Origin: Novosphingobium cyanobacteriorum
Lineage (GTDB): Bacteria; Pseudomonadota; Alphaproteobacteria; Sphingomonadales; Sphingomonadaceae
Length of the DNA: 64,000 bases
NCBI RefSeq assembly: GCF_029436685.1
Contig: NZ_JAROCY010000007.1
Span: forward strand, 150,342-214,341
Direction: 5' to 3'
Under the pieces are notes generated by a model. It did not search any database. It saw only the letters and a program-made list of their open reading frames with translations, and had not been told where the DNA came from. Shown one piece after another: positions 1 through 8,728 of the stretch. Within the stretch, counting starts at the first letter, position 1, and every line of letters begins with the position of its first letter. The translations under genes and the position numbers were made by a program.

Positions 1-576
1 CATCATCGCGACGAAGAGACGCAGGCCGAGCGAGAACGGACGCACCATGAACGAGATCAGCTCGATCGGGAAGATGATCGGGACCATCGGCAGGGGCGTG
101 CCGTGGGGCACGAACAGCGAGAAGAAGTGCAGGCCGTGCTTGGAAAAGCCGACGATCAGAACGATCGCGAAACTCATCACCGCAAGGACACCCGTCACCG
201 TGAAGTGGCTGGTGGCGGTGAACGGGTGCAGGCCGACCAGCGCCAGCGGCAGCAGGCCGAGCAGGTTGGCGAACAGGATGAACATGAACAGCGAGAAGAT
301 GTACGGCAGGTACTTGCGCCCCGCCGGCCCGATGTTCGATTTGAGCAGGTTGTCGACAAAGCCGACGAACCCTTCGACCGCCATCTGCCAGCGCCCGGGA
401 ACCAGCTGGCGCTTGGCGCCGCCGCCCACGAACAGCACGAGCACCACCGCCGTGATCAGCATCCACAGCGCCGAATTGGTGAAAGCGATGTTGAAACCGC
501 CGATCGCCCAGTGATCGGTCCCGAAAAGGTTCTCGATCGTGAACTGGTGAACCGGATCGACCTTGCCTTCGGCCAC
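1..576 (-). CDS. atpB: F0F1 ATP synthase subunit a, 3' end cut by window
   Basis: Membrane subunit a of ATP synthase, forming the proton half-channels against the c-ring. The 192 visible residues start MAEGKVDPVHQFTIENL (GTG start at 576-574) and carry several hydrophobic segments. Close to the left edge is FSLGLRLF, which contains the arginine that in this family is essential for proton transfer. The family is about 250-260 residues, so roughly the last quarter lies outside the window. An in-frame GTG also exists at 594-592; I prefer 576 because the protein then begins in the usual way. It is preceded by atpI on the same strand, the normal F0 operon order. Confidence 0.95.
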   Translation of the reverse strand, partial: MAEGKVDPVHQFTIENLFGTDHWAIGGFNIAFTNSALWMLITAVVLVLFVGGGAKRQLVPGRWQMAVEGFVGFVDNLLKSNIGPAGRKYLPYIFSLFMFILFANLLGLLPLALVGLHPFTATSHFTVTGVLAVMSFAIVLIVGFSKHGLHFFSLFVPHGTPLPMVPIIFPIELISFMVRPFSLGLRLFVAMM

Positions 577-652
577 GCGCTTGTCCCCGTACACTCGAAT
601 ATGACTACAGCGCCCCTTGCGGAGCGCCGGCGAAAAAACCCTTGCCTGCCAA

Positions 653-973
653 TTACTCGGGAGGCCGGTTCGAAATCCTTATGATGTTGCGGAAGGCGAC
701 CCCGACCCCCACGAACATCATCAGCAACAGTCCCCAGGGCTTTGTCCCGGCAAACTGGTCTATGACCCAGCCGATGAAAGCCCCGCCCACCGGGCCGCCG
801 ATCAGTTCCGCCAACACGCGGTTGCCCGCGCGGTAATTGGCGTCCGAACCATCCGGAGCCTTCGGGTTGGTCCGCACTTCTTCGCGCTTGCGGGCGGCCT
901 TGAGCCGCTCGTCGAGCGTTTCGATGCGCGCATCCTCGCCGATGGGCGCCCTGCCCGTCCTGTCATCGTCCAT
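653..973 (-). CDS. atpI: ATP synthase assembly protein AtpI family
   Basis: Small membrane protein of about 106 residues encoded first in the F0 operon. Family members assist c-ring assembly or Mg2+ supply, and the exact role in alphaproteobacteria is less certain. The N-terminal half is charged and hydrophilic (MDDDRTGRAP). The C-terminal half has two hydrophobic segments, the first with GGPVGGAFIGWVID, the second LLLMMFVGVGVAF, a glycine-rich hairpin typical of the family. The frame is open further upstream, but the ATG at 973-971 gives the expected length. It ends 76 nt before the atpB start, so the two are probably cotranscribed. Confidence 0.85.
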   Translation of the reverse strand: MDDDRTGRAPIGEDARIETLDERLKAARKREEVRTNPKAPDGSDANYRAGNRVLAELIGGPVGGAFIGWVIDQFAGTKPWGLLLMMFVGVGVAFRNIIRISNRPPE

Positions 974-1103
974 GCTTCGCCTCTCCTGCCGTTTGCGGGC
1001 ACGCAAGACGCTGCACGACCGACGCCTGTCCGTCGAGAGCGCCGCCCCCTTAAGCGGGGGTATCCCCTGAGTCAACCGCCCCGGAGACAGGACGATCCGA
1101 AAT

Positions 1104-1138
1104 GAAAAGCCCCTCCACGCCGAAAGCGCAAAGGGGCT
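1104..1138 (-). terminator. Intrinsic terminator candidate (minus strand)
   Basis: Read on the minus strand, AGCCCCT pairs with AGGGGCT around a 17-nt loop (stem arms 1132-1138 and 1108-1114) and is followed by TTTTC. It lies about 190 nt beyond the ydbL stop codon and upstream of atpI, so it could end the ynbE-ydbL transcript before the ATP synthase operon. Confidence 0.5.
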
Positions 1139-1201
1139 GAATTTGGTCAGTTGCTACGTATGCGCAATCTGATTGTGCGGTCAGCCCATCCGGGCTTCCC
1201 T

Positions 1202-1302
1202 TTGCGGCACCGGCCCGCTCCCCCGCCCAAATGTCCAACTGGGTCACCCGCCGGAATTGTTCGCTATGGGTGGCCGGGCGGGGGAGCGGGCCGGTGCCGC
1301 AA
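1202..1302. repeat. Perfect 27-bp inverted repeat with 47-bp spacer
   Basis: Arms at 1202-1228 and 1276-1302 are exact reverse complements over 27 bases, very GC-rich (core CCGGCCCGCTCCCCCGCCC). The spacer is 47 bases. The gene-free stretch 974-1331 otherwise holds only the terminator-like hairpin at 1104-1138; I see no coding gene in it. The element could be a palindromic intergenic repeat or a very stable transcript structure beyond ydbL. Confidence 0.8.
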
Positions 1303-1331
1303 GCCTTGGGAGGACGATCAGGGCTAACCAA

Positions 1332-1727
1332 TCAAGGACAACGCGCGTCGCGCATCGGCGCACCCGCGCCACGGGTCTGCCACGAACCATCGGGTGCCTG
1401 ATATTTTTCGCCCGGCTTGGTCTGCGAGATCAGCAGGCAGGCCGATGTCAGCGCATATTCTTCCACGGTCGCGCTGTTGGCCTTCGCCTTGTCGGCATAG
1501 ACGGCCTTGCGCTTGATGTTGATGTCCTCGATCACCGCGCGCAGCGCCGGGCTGGGCGGGGTGACATAGCCGAGATAGCCGTCCATCTTCTCACCCACCT
1601 GCCCTGCGGCACGTGCGGCGGCATAGGCGGGATCGCGCGCCTGGGCGAGCGCCACGCCGGGCAGCGCCGCAGCGATCAGCCCGGCCAGCGCCAGGCCGGC
1701 AAGCGTCTTGTGAACAATGCGCGTCAT
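1332..1727 (-). CDS. ydbL: YdbL family (DUF1318) periplasmic protein
   Basis: About 131 residues with a clear Sec signal peptide (MTRIVHKTLAGLALAGLIAA, then cleavage near VALAQA). The mature part contains the family core YLGYVTPPSPALRAVIEDIN followed by KRKAVYADKA. In E. coli ydbL is encoded with ynbE and ydbH; a 2020s study of the YdbH-YnbE bridge suggests it modulates that complex. I chose the ATG at 1727-1725 because it opens directly on the signal peptide; upstream sequence in this frame is arginine and glutamine rich and overlaps ynbE. It begins 2 nt after the ynbE stop codon, so translation is probably coupled. Confidence 0.85.
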   Translation of the reverse strand: MTRIVHKTLAGLALAGLIAAALPGVALAQARDPAYAAARAAGQVGEKMDGYLGYVTPPSPALRAVIEDINIKRKAVYADKAKANSATVEEYALTSACLLISQTKPGEKYQAPDGSWQTRGAGAPMRDARCP

Positions 1728-1729
1728 GG

Positions 1730-1924
1730 TCAGAAAATCCCTGCGTTCTTGTCGATCGTCTGCGCGGCGTCCCCGGCCAGGCGATAGACCACTTCCTGCT
1801 TGATGTTGATGTTGAGCTCGATGACGATCGGCTTGTCCGGCGCCTTTACCGAGATGCATCCCGGCAACGCGCAGACCGCCCCCATCAGCCCTACCAACCG
1901 CAGCGCCCGCAAGGTGCGCCGCAT
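1730..1924 (-). CDS. ynbE: YnbE-like outer-membrane lipoprotein
   Basis: A 64-residue lipoprotein. The N-terminus MRRTLRALRLVGLMGAVCAL leads to a lipobox LPGC, so the mature protein would start at a lipidated cysteine. The short mature part ends in IELNINIKQEVVYRL and an amphipathic tail, matching the beta-strand segment YnbE uses to stack on the end of YdbH. It lies between ydbH (stop codon 70 nt upstream) and ydbL, the conserved gene order. An alternative ATG at 1948-1946 would add eight residues before the signal peptide; I consider 1924 better. Confidence 0.8.
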   Translation of the reverse strand: MRRTLRALRLVGLMGAVCALPGCISVKAPDKPIVIELNINIKQEVVYRLAGDAAQTIDKNAGIF

Positions 1925-1995
1925 CGACCGTTTTCCGCTCTCCCTCATGAAGGCAATCGTCGCAGGGTTCGCGGATCGGGTCAATTCATCGCTCC

Positions 1996-4900
1996 TCATG
2001 GCAGTGTTCTGCTGACTGGTGTCTGAATAGGCATGGCAGGCGGCGTAAAGGAAGCGTTCTGGCGGCGCAGCGCGCGCCCTTGCGCATCCACTAGCCCAAG
2101 CTCGCGCGGGTCCTTCACCGTGCTCGGGTCATACATCGATTTGGCCGTGCCGATCAGCGCATAGAACGGCGCCCGGATGTTGACGTTGAACTGGATCGGC
2201 AGGTTGGCGATCTGCCGCGTCACGAAGTTCTTCTTCGTGCCCGCGCCCTGCTTCACCCCGCCGAACTTCACGTTGGTCACGATCTCGCCCTCAAGATCCC
2301 CGCGCATGGCGATGGTCATGGTCTGGTAGTCCATCGACTTCAGCGCATCGAAGGCGAAGTTGGCCATGGCCGACAGGTCCTTGTACGTCAGCGCGCCGAC
2401 ATAGGAGACATTGCCGCCAGGCGGGCGCGACACGAGATTGCCGCCTTCGATGCGGCCGCCATTGGCATCGAACACCAGCGGCAGCTGCCCATCGAAGATG
2501 CCGGTTGCCGAAAGGTTGGACAGGTCCATCCGTTCAAGGAAGCGCGCGGCATCCAGCCCGACGATGGTCAGCGTGTATTGCCGCGCCTCGGCAATGCCGA
2601 GGTGCAGCTCGGTCGGCTCCAGCGCGATCGTGCCACCCAGGAAAGGCCACTGCGCGCTGTTCAGGCGCAGCACCTGCCCGGCCAGCATCTGCACGTCCAG
2701 CTTGCCATCGGTCACCTCGATGCCGGGATTGACCGAGGCCACGCTCAATTGCTGGTGCGGGGCGGTTTCCATCCCCAGCAGGTCGGTGAAGCGCAGCGTT
2801 CCCGCCAGCCCCTTCACCGGGCCGAATGCGGCGGCAAGATCCATCCTGTCCGTGCCGAACGTGCCGGTGCTCGTCACGCCCCGTTCGTTCCAGTCGATGC
2901 GGCCCGTGCCCTTGACCGTGCCGGCCACGTTGGCGACAACGCCCAACGCCAGCCGCGTCAGGTCCGCCGGCTGCAGCCCGGTGTCGCCCTTGATGTCGGC
3001 AAACAGCAGGCCGGGCACGGCAAGGTCGGCATGGCCGGTGCCGTTGCCAAGATCGTGACGGATCGTGGCGCGGGCCACTTCCTGCCCGGTCTTGGGTGCG
3101 ATCAGCGGCGTTTCGGCAACGATGCGGCTGTCCGCCAGCGTCAGCGTGGCATTGCGGCCCAGCAGCTTTTCGAAGCGCGGCACCGGCGTGCGGTCGGTCA
3201 GGTCATAGCTGGCGTTGGACAGCACCAGCGCGCCATCGGTATAGCGCCATTCGCCGCTGGCATTCGTCACGTCGAGCGGCACGGCGGCGAGCCGCGCCTC
3301 CACCCCGCCGAACGTGCCGGAAAAGTCCTTGCCCAGCCGCGCAACCAGATCGTTCAGCCGGAAGCGCGCGGCGGTGTCTTCCGGGCCGAGCACCACGTTC
3401 ACGCCCCTGGCCGTCAGCGTGCCGGGCCAGGCGAAGCCGACCGCGCCGCTATCGAGCCGCATCGGCGTTTCGCCCAGCTTGCCCGACAGCAAGAGGTTGG
3501 CGGCGCCGGCGGCGATTCGCAGGCCACGCGCATCGCTGCGCACCATCGGCTGGCCCGCCACCGGGCAGAGCGTGACGCTGCGCCCATCGAGAGCCATCTG
3601 CCCCATCACCAGCCGGTCGAAACGCGGGGTGATGCAACGGCGATAGAGCGCCAGCGCCCCCGTGCCCGAAAGTGCGCCCTGCACAGGAAGGTTGAGGTTC
3701 TGCACCGAACCACCTGGAATTGCACCGGAAAGCCGCGCCGTACCGGAGAACCCGAGCGAGCCATCGGCCACTTGCGCCACGACCATGTCGGGCACGGCCA
3801 GTTCGCCATTGCCGGCGCGATAGGGGGCCATGGCAAGGCGGAACTGCGCCCCGCCACCGCGGCGATTGCCGGCGCGCTCCATCTGCCCGGTGATGCGCGG
3901 CAGCCCTGCCCCGCCCGTGGCGAAGCTGCCCGCAAGCCGTGGCGTGCGCCTGCCATCGCCGGTCAACTGCACGCGCGATAGCGTGGCGAGCGCCGCGCCG
4001 CTGCCGCCGCGCAGCGTCATCGACGGCACCACCACGCTCCACCCTTCGGTATTGCGCCGAACCGTAACATCGCCGCCAAGGCTGCTGCCGCGCTCCTCAC
4101 GGGCGAGCGCGGTGCGCACCTGCGCCGCCATCGGGGCCAGCAGCGTGCCCTGCGCGCTCGCCTGCGCCGATTGCAGCGCGCGGTCGAACGCAGGGCCTCG
4201 GCGCAGGCCCTGGCCATCCACGGTGCCGCGGAATTCCACGGTGGAAAAGCTGTCGCGCACGCGCAGCAGCCCGTCGAGCCCGAGCAGGCCGATCGACGCG
4301 CCGCCGCTGCGCACGCCGCCGGCATTGGCGGCCACGCGCCCGCTGAGCGCGCCATCCCGCAGGGCCAGTGCGGTATCGAGCGCGAGCGATTCGGCACCGG
4401 CCGACCCGGCGACGAACGCACCACTGCGCAGCTTGCCCCGGGCGATCGCACCTTTCAGGTCCTTGTCGCCGGTCAGGTCGAGATCGAGCGTGGCGTCCTG
4501 CAGCGCCACACTCGATCCACAAGCCAGCCGGTCAAGCCGCATCGGGCCGGTCAGGCGTGGCCTCTCCTTCGCAATGCTGACCTTGCCGAACAGCGTGGCG
4601 CGTCCGGTGCGGCAATCGCCAAACCGCACTTCGGGCATCAGCGCGGCAAGGCTGCCCGCAAACCCGTTGCGCAGGTTGCCGCGGCCCTCGGCCTTGAACG
4701 CAAGGCGGCCGTGGTCACTGTCAACCAGGCCCCGCGCGTCATCGAGCACCAGCGACAGATCGGGCAGGCGCACCGGCTTGCCGTCGCCGGGGGCGAACAG
4801 CACCTCGTCCAGCCTGCCGAAGCTCAGCTTTCCGTTCAGGTATGTGCCGTAAAGCCTTGGCTTATGGACACGAACCTCATGAATGAAGGGCGTGCCAAGC

Positions 4901-5235
4901 CCATAGCCGAGGTACACCTCGGCCCGCTCCACCGTGAGGTCTGGACGCCTGGGATCGCCCACCACGATATCGCGCAGCACCTGCACGCCCGGACCGATCG
5001 ATTCGATCCGGTAGGTTGCCGGAACGTCCAACGCCGTCAGCTGTTGATCGATGAAATGGCCGGCGATGCGCTCACGAAGGGCCCACGCCCCGCCCAGCAC
5101 CAGCGCAAACACGCTGCCCCCGGCGATCAGGGCGCGGCGGCGGGAGCGGCGGCTGGCGGGCATGGTTTCGCCGTCATCCGGCTCCACGGGAGCATGGGAC
5201 TGCGAGCCTTGCGCCAAATCGGTACCGTTCGCCAT
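1996..5235 (-). CDS. ydbH: YdbH family AsmA-like intermembrane bridge protein
   Basis: A protein of about 1079 residues. An N-terminal membrane anchor near residues 35-55 (RRALIAGGSVFALVLGGAWAL) is followed by a long, repetitive beta-rich region with many short LxGxxxLxxL units, and a C-terminal domain with the family signature FDGQLPLVFDANGGRIEGG and TYKDLSAMANFAFDALKSMDY. In E. coli YdbH is one of three large AsmA-like proteins (with TamB and YhdP) that span the periplasm and move phospholipid to the outer membrane; YnbE caps its end. The size and C-terminal motif support the same role. Start placed at the ATG 5235-5233 (MANGTDL); the frame stays open to 5271 and an internal Met (MPASRRSRRR) is also possible. 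Confidence 0.85.
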   Translation of the reverse strand: MANGTDLAQGSQSHAPVEPDDGETMPASRRSRRRALIAGGSVFALVLGGAWALRERIAGHFIDQQLTALDVPATYRIESIGPGVQVLRDIVVGDPRRPDLTVERAEVYLGYGLGTPFIHEVRVHKPRLYGTYLNGKLSFGRLDEVLFAPGDGKPVRLPDLSLVLDDARGLVDSDHGRLAFKAEGRGNLRNGFAGSLAALMPEVRFGDCRTGRATLFGKVSIAKERPRLTGPMRLDRLACGSSVALQDATLDLDLTGDKDLKGAIARGKLRSGAFVAGSAGAESLALDTALALRDGALSGRVAANAGGVRSGGASIGLLGLDGLLRVRDSFSTVEFRGTVDGQGLRRGPAFDRALQSAQASAQGTLLAPMAAQVRTALAREERGSSLGGDVTVRRNTEGWSVVVPSMTLRGGSGAALATLSRVQLTGDGRRTPRLAGSFATGGAGLPRITGQMERAGNRRGGGAQFRLAMAPYRAGNGELAVPDMVVAQVADGSLGFSGTARLSGAIPGGSVQNLNLPVQGALSGTGALALYRRCITPRFDRLVMGQMALDGRSVTLCPVAGQPMVRSDARGLRIAAGAANLLLSGKLGETPMRLDSGAVGFAWPGTLTARGVNVVLGPEDTAARFRLNDLVARLGKDFSGTFGGVEARLAAVPLDVTNASGEWRYTDGALVLSNASYDLTDRTPVPRFEKLLGRNATLTLADSRIVAETPLIAPKTGQEVARATIRHDLGNGTGHADLAVPGLLFADIKGDTGLQPADLTRLALGVVANVAGTVKGTGRIDWNERGVTSTGTFGTDRMDLAAAFGPVKGLAGTLRFTDLLGMETAPHQQLSVASVNPGIEVTDGKLDVQMLAGQVLRLNSAQWPFLGGTIALEPTELHLGIAEARQYTLTIVGLDAARFLERMDLSNLSATGIFDGQLPLVFDANGGRIEGGNLVSRPPGGNVSYVGALTYKDLSAMANFAFDALKSMDYQTMTIAMRGDLEGEIVTNVKFGGVKQGAGTKKNFVTRQIANLPIQFNVNIRAPFYALIGTAKSMYDPSTVKDPRELGLVDAQGRALRRQNASFTPPAMPIQTPVSRTLP

Positions 5236-5324
5236 TCGCCCCCTTCTTGCGCAGCGCCTCGGCTTAGGCAATGCAGTGAACGTAACGCACTGCCAGCCGA
5301 ACGGTGCCCGCTCCGGCTTGAGGG

Positions 5325-6068
5325 ATGAACGACGAACCCCGACTCTTCGATGAACGGCGCGATGCTTCCGAAGATAAAAATCGCGTGCGGGAAAAGGGGC
5401 TTGACCCTTCGGGCCATCGCGCCCGGCTGCGCCAGCGCCTGCTCGAAGGCGGTGATGTTTCCCTCGCCGATCACGAAATCATAGAATACCTGCTGATGAC
5501 AGCGATCCCGCAGAAGGACGTGAAGCCGCTGGCGCGCATGCTGATCCAGCGCTTTGGATCGCTGGCCGGGGTGTTCAATGCCGATCCGCGCGCGCTGATG
5601 GGCATTTCCGGGATCAAGGAAACCGCCGCCGCCGCGCTGAAGATCGCCGGCATCGCCGCCCGCCGCCTTGCGCGAGAGACGGTGCGCGAAGAACCGGTGC
5701 TGGCGAGCTGGCAGGCGCTGATCGATTACCTGCACATCGACATGGCGCACCTGAACCACGAACGCGTGCGCGTGCTCTATCTCAACACCCAGAACCGCCT
5801 GATCCTCGACCAGATCATCAGCGACGGCACGCTGGACGAATCCGCGATCTACACGCGCGAGATCATTCACAAGGCGATGGAAATCGGCGCGGCGGCGCTG
5901 ATCCTTGTCCACAACCACCCTTCAGGCTCGCCCAAGCCAAGCCGGGCGGACATCCAGATCACCCAGAAGATCATCGAGGCCGGACGCCTGCTGGGCATCA
6001 CCGTGCACGATCACGTGATCATCGGCCGCGAAGGGCATTGTTCGCTGAAGGCGCAAGGGTTGATCTGA
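5325..6068 (+). CDS. radC: RadC family JAB-domain protein
   Basis: 247 residues with the standard RadC plan: an N-terminal helix-hairpin-helix region (SGIKETAAAALKIAG near residue 100) and a C-terminal JAB/MPN+ metalloprotease-like domain. The zinc motif is complete: a Glu in SDGTLDESAIYTREI and HNHPSGSPKPSRAD around residue 195. The family was once linked to DNA repair, but its function is unresolved. The gene diverges from ydbH across a gap of about 90 bp and overlaps the next start codon by one base (TGATG), so the downstream NRDE gene is translationally coupled. Confidence 0.9.
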   Translation: MNDEPRLFDERRDASEDKNRVREKGLDPSGHRARLRQRLLEGGDVSLADHEIIEYLLMTAIPQKDVKPLARMLIQRFGSLAGVFNADPRALMGISGIKETAAAALKIAGIAARRLARETVREEPVLASWQALIDYLHIDMAHLNHERVRVLYLNTQNRLILDQIISDGTLDESAIYTREIIHKAMEIGAAALILVHNHPSGSPKPSRADIQITQKIIEAGRLLGITVHDHVIIGREGHCSLKAQGLI

Positions 6069-6775
6069 TGTGCGTCGCAGCCGTGGCGCTTTCGGCCAGC
6101 CCGCGCTGGCGGCTGGTGATGATCGGCAACCGCGATGAATACCATCAACGCCCCACGGCGCCGCTTTCGCGGTGGAACAATGGCATCCTGGCTGGGCGTG
6201 ACCTGCAGGCCGGGGGCACGTGGCTGGGCGCGAACGCGGCGGGACGCTTTGCGTTGGTGACCAACTATCGCGTGGACGGCTATCCGCGGGCGCACCTTGC
6301 CAGCCGGGGTGCGCTGGTGGCGCACTGGCTGCTGGGGAGCGGGCCCGACGGCATCGCGGCGATGAACCCGTTCAACCTGCTGCTGGTGGATGGCCCGCAG
6401 GCTTGGCACCTGACCAATCACCCTGCCCCGCAGCGCCGCCTGCTTGATCCCGGCATCCACGGCCTGTCCAACGGCGGCTTCGATGATCGCTGGGCCAAGA
6501 CTCTGGCGCTGGAAGCGGCGCTGGCCGGGTGGCTGGAGCGGGATGACGCCGCGATGGAGCCGCTCTTCACCGCACTCCGCAGCGAAGCGCCCTTGCCCGG
6601 CCCCGGTCCCTCGCCCGAATTCTCGTCGGCATTCATCCGCAACCCGCTCTACGGCACGCGCTGTTCCACCGTGCTGACGGTCGACGCCGGTGGCGCAGGC
6701 CGGATCGCTGAACGGCGATTCGATGCCGATGGGCAGGCCACGGGCGAGACCGTGCTGGACTTCCGCTGGGACTGA
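6068..6775 (+). CDS. NRDE / TANGO2 family protein
   Basis: About 235 residues starting MCVAAVALSASPRWRLVMIG followed by the family signature NRDEY. Cys2 directly after the initiator Met is the conserved residue of this family and would become N-terminal. The eukaryotic homologue TANGO2 affects lipid and heme metabolism; the bacterial role is not established. Further family features are GGTWLGAN and the C-terminal CSTVLTVD with ERRFDADGQATGET. The frame is open from 6038, but the start at 6068 places Cys2 correctly and overlaps the radC stop by one base. Confidence 0.85.
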   Translation: MCVAAVALSASPRWRLVMIGNRDEYHQRPTAPLSRWNNGILAGRDLQAGGTWLGANAAGRFALVTNYRVDGYPRAHLASRGALVAHWLLGSGPDGIAAMNPFNLLLVDGPQAWHLTNHPAPQRRLLDPGIHGLSNGGFDDRWAKTLALEAALAGWLERDDAAMEPLFTALRSEAPLPGPGPSPEFSSAFIRNPLYGTRCSTVLTVDAGGAGRIAERRFDADGQATGETVLDFRWD

Positions 6776-7025
6776 ACCGACCACTCGCGCTGTCCTACAA
6801 GGCCCAACAGTGGTATGGGGAAAGCATGCCCATCCTCGCGATAATGCCTGCTCACCGTCTTGCGGCAGGCGGTCTGACTGGGCCCGGATTTTCCCTCAGG
6901 ACAGTGTCAACTGTGTCAACCTCGTTCACCTTTGCGCGGGAATTGCTGAACGAATCGGCCTCCCCCCTTGCATCGCGCGCCCCTGCCCCCTAGCGGCGGC
7001 GCGAAGCTGAAAACCGGAGTCGAAC

Positions 7026-8339
7026 ATGGTCCCCCGTTATGCCCGCCCCGCGATGACCGCGATCTGGGAGCCCGAAGCGCGCTATCGCATCTGGTTCGAG
7101 ATCGAGGCCCATGCGACCGAGAAGCTGGGTGAGCTGGGCGTGGTGCCGCCGAGCGGGGCCAAGGCGCTGTGGGACTGGTGGGCGACCAACCCGACCATCG
7201 ACGTGGCGGCGATCGACGCGATCGAGGCGGTGACCAAGCACGACGTGATCGCCTTCCTCGATTGGGTGGCGCAGCAGGTCGGCCCGGAGGCGCGCTTCAT
7301 GCACCAGGGCATGACCAGCTCCGACGTGCTCGACACCACGCTGGCGGTGCAGCTGGCGCGCGCCAGCGACCTGCTGCTGGCCGATCTCGACGGCCTGCTC
7401 GACGCGATCAAGCGCCGCGCCTTCGAACACAAGTATACCCCCACCATCGGCCGCAGCCACGGCATCCATGCCGAGCCGACCACCTTCGGCAAGAAGCTGG
7501 CCGAAGCCTATGCCGAATTCAGCCGCTGCAAGGTGCGCCTGCAGAATGCCCGTGCCGAGATCGCCACCTGCGCCATTTCCGGCGCGGTCGGCACGTTCGC
7601 CAACATCGATCCTTCGGTTGAGGAATACGTGGCGGAGAAGCTCGGCCTGACCGCCGAGCCGGTTTCCACCCAGGTGATCCCGCGTGATCGCCACGCCATG
7701 TTCTTCGCCACGCTGGGCGTGATCGCCAGCAGCATCGAGCGGCTGGCCGTGGAAATCCGCCACCTGCAGCGCACCGAAGTGCTGGAAGCGGAAGAATACT
7801 TCTCGCCGGGGCAGAAGGGTTCGTCGGCGATGCCGCACAAGCGCAACCCGGTGCTGACAGAGAATCTGACCGGCCTTGCCCGCATGGTCCGTTCTGCCGT
7901 GACCCCGGCGCTGGAGAACGTGGCGCTGTGGCACGAGCGCGACATTTCCCACTCATCGGTGGAACGCTTCATCGGCCCTGACGCCACGATCACGCTGGAC
8001 TTCGCGCTGGCCCGCCTGACCAGCGTGGTGGACAAGCTGGTGGTGTACCCCGAGCGGATGCAGAAGAACCTCGACAAGATGGGCGGCCTTGTCCATTCGC
8101 AGCGCGTGCTGCTGGCGCTGACGCAGGCCGGGCTGGAGCGCGATGCCTCGTACCGCCTGGTGCAGCGCAACGCCATGAAGGTGTGGGAATCCGACGGCCA
8201 GCTTTCGCTGATGGAACTGCTGAAGGCGGACCCTGAAGTGGCCGCGGTGCTGACGGCGGAGCAGATCGAGGAGAAGTTCAACCTCGATTACCACTTTAAG
8301 GCCATCGACACGATCTTTGACCGCGTGTTCGGCACCTGA
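7026..8339 (+). CDS. purB: Adenylosuccinate lyase
   Basis: 437 residues. Catalyses two steps in purine synthesis: SAICAR to AICAR and adenylosuccinate to AMP, releasing fumarate each time. The sequence begins MVPRYARPAMTAIW as in close homologues. It has TSSDVLDT near residue 96, IGRSHGIHAEPTTFGKK, and the fumarase/lyase signature GSSAMPHKRNPVLTENL near residue 266, which includes the flexible catalytic loop serine. Length is normal for the short bacterial PurB type. The 250-bp region before it has no gene; it contains a direct TGTCAAC repeat (TGTCAACTGTGTCAAC) that could be part of its promoter region. Confidence 0.97.
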   Translation: MVPRYARPAMTAIWEPEARYRIWFEIEAHATEKLGELGVVPPSGAKALWDWWATNPTIDVAAIDAIEAVTKHDVIAFLDWVAQQVGPEARFMHQGMTSSDVLDTTLAVQLARASDLLLADLDGLLDAIKRRAFEHKYTPTIGRSHGIHAEPTTFGKKLAEAYAEFSRCKVRLQNARAEIATCAISGAVGTFANIDPSVEEYVAEKLGLTAEPVSTQVIPRDRHAMFFATLGVIASSIERLAVEIRHLQRTEVLEAEEYFSPGQKGSSAMPHKRNPVLTENLTGLARMVRSAVTPALENVALWHERDISHSSVERFIGPDATITLDFALARLTSVVDKLVVYPERMQKNLDKMGGLVHSQRVLLALTQAGLERDASYRLVQRNAMKVWESDGQLSLMELLKADPEVAAVLTAEQIEEKFNLDYHFKAIDTIFDRVFGT

Positions 8340-8416
8340 CCAACCGGGACTCGCCTTCCCGGCCAAAGCGCCCTAGGCTGTCGGCCAACGGGTAACGCAC
8401 CGGGAAGGACCGCCTG

Positions 8417-8728
8417 ATGAGAGCCTTGCGCACGATATTCTGGGTGCTCGTCGCCGGGGTGCTGGCCGCCTTCACGGTGGCCAACTGGAATCCGGTGGAA
8501 GTGCGCATCTGGGACGGGCTGGTGCTGGACACCAAGCTGCCGGCGCTGGTGGTGGGGGCCTTCCTGCTCGGGCTGCTGCCGATGTGGGCGCTCTACCGCA
8601 CCACGCGCTGGCGACTGCAGCGGCGCATCACGAACCTTGAGGGCAACCTGCAGCAGCAGGCCGCCGCCTCGCTCACCTCGACGCAGCTTGATGCTGCAAG
8701 CAAAAACGGGACCGACAGAACGCCGTGA
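8417..8728 (+). CDS. LapA-domain (DUF1049) membrane protein
   Basis: 103 residues with two transmembrane segments (residues about 6-24, TIFWVLVAGVLAAFTVANW, and 42-64, ALVVGAFLLGLLPMWALY) and a polar C-terminal helix, the pattern of the lipopolysaccharide assembly protein A domain. In E. coli LapA with LapB tunes LPS synthesis through LpxC stability. No lapB is visible here, so the function is inferred by domain only. The stop overlaps the pyrF GTG start (GTGA), indicating coupling; lapA-pyrF adjacency is common in sphingomonads to my knowledge. Confidence 0.8.
   Translation: MRALRTIFWVLVAGVLAAFTVANWNPVEVRIWDGLVLDTKLPALVVGAFLLGLLPMWALYRTTRWRLQRRITNLEGNLQQQAAASLTSTQLDAASKNGTDRTP

Noticed and set aside
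1050..1331. Minus-strand open frame of 93 residues overlapping the 27-bp inverted repeat
   Set aside because: It crosses the GC-rich palindrome and the terminator hairpin, has no Shine-Dalgarno and no protein-like pattern. It looks like an open frame produced by base composition.
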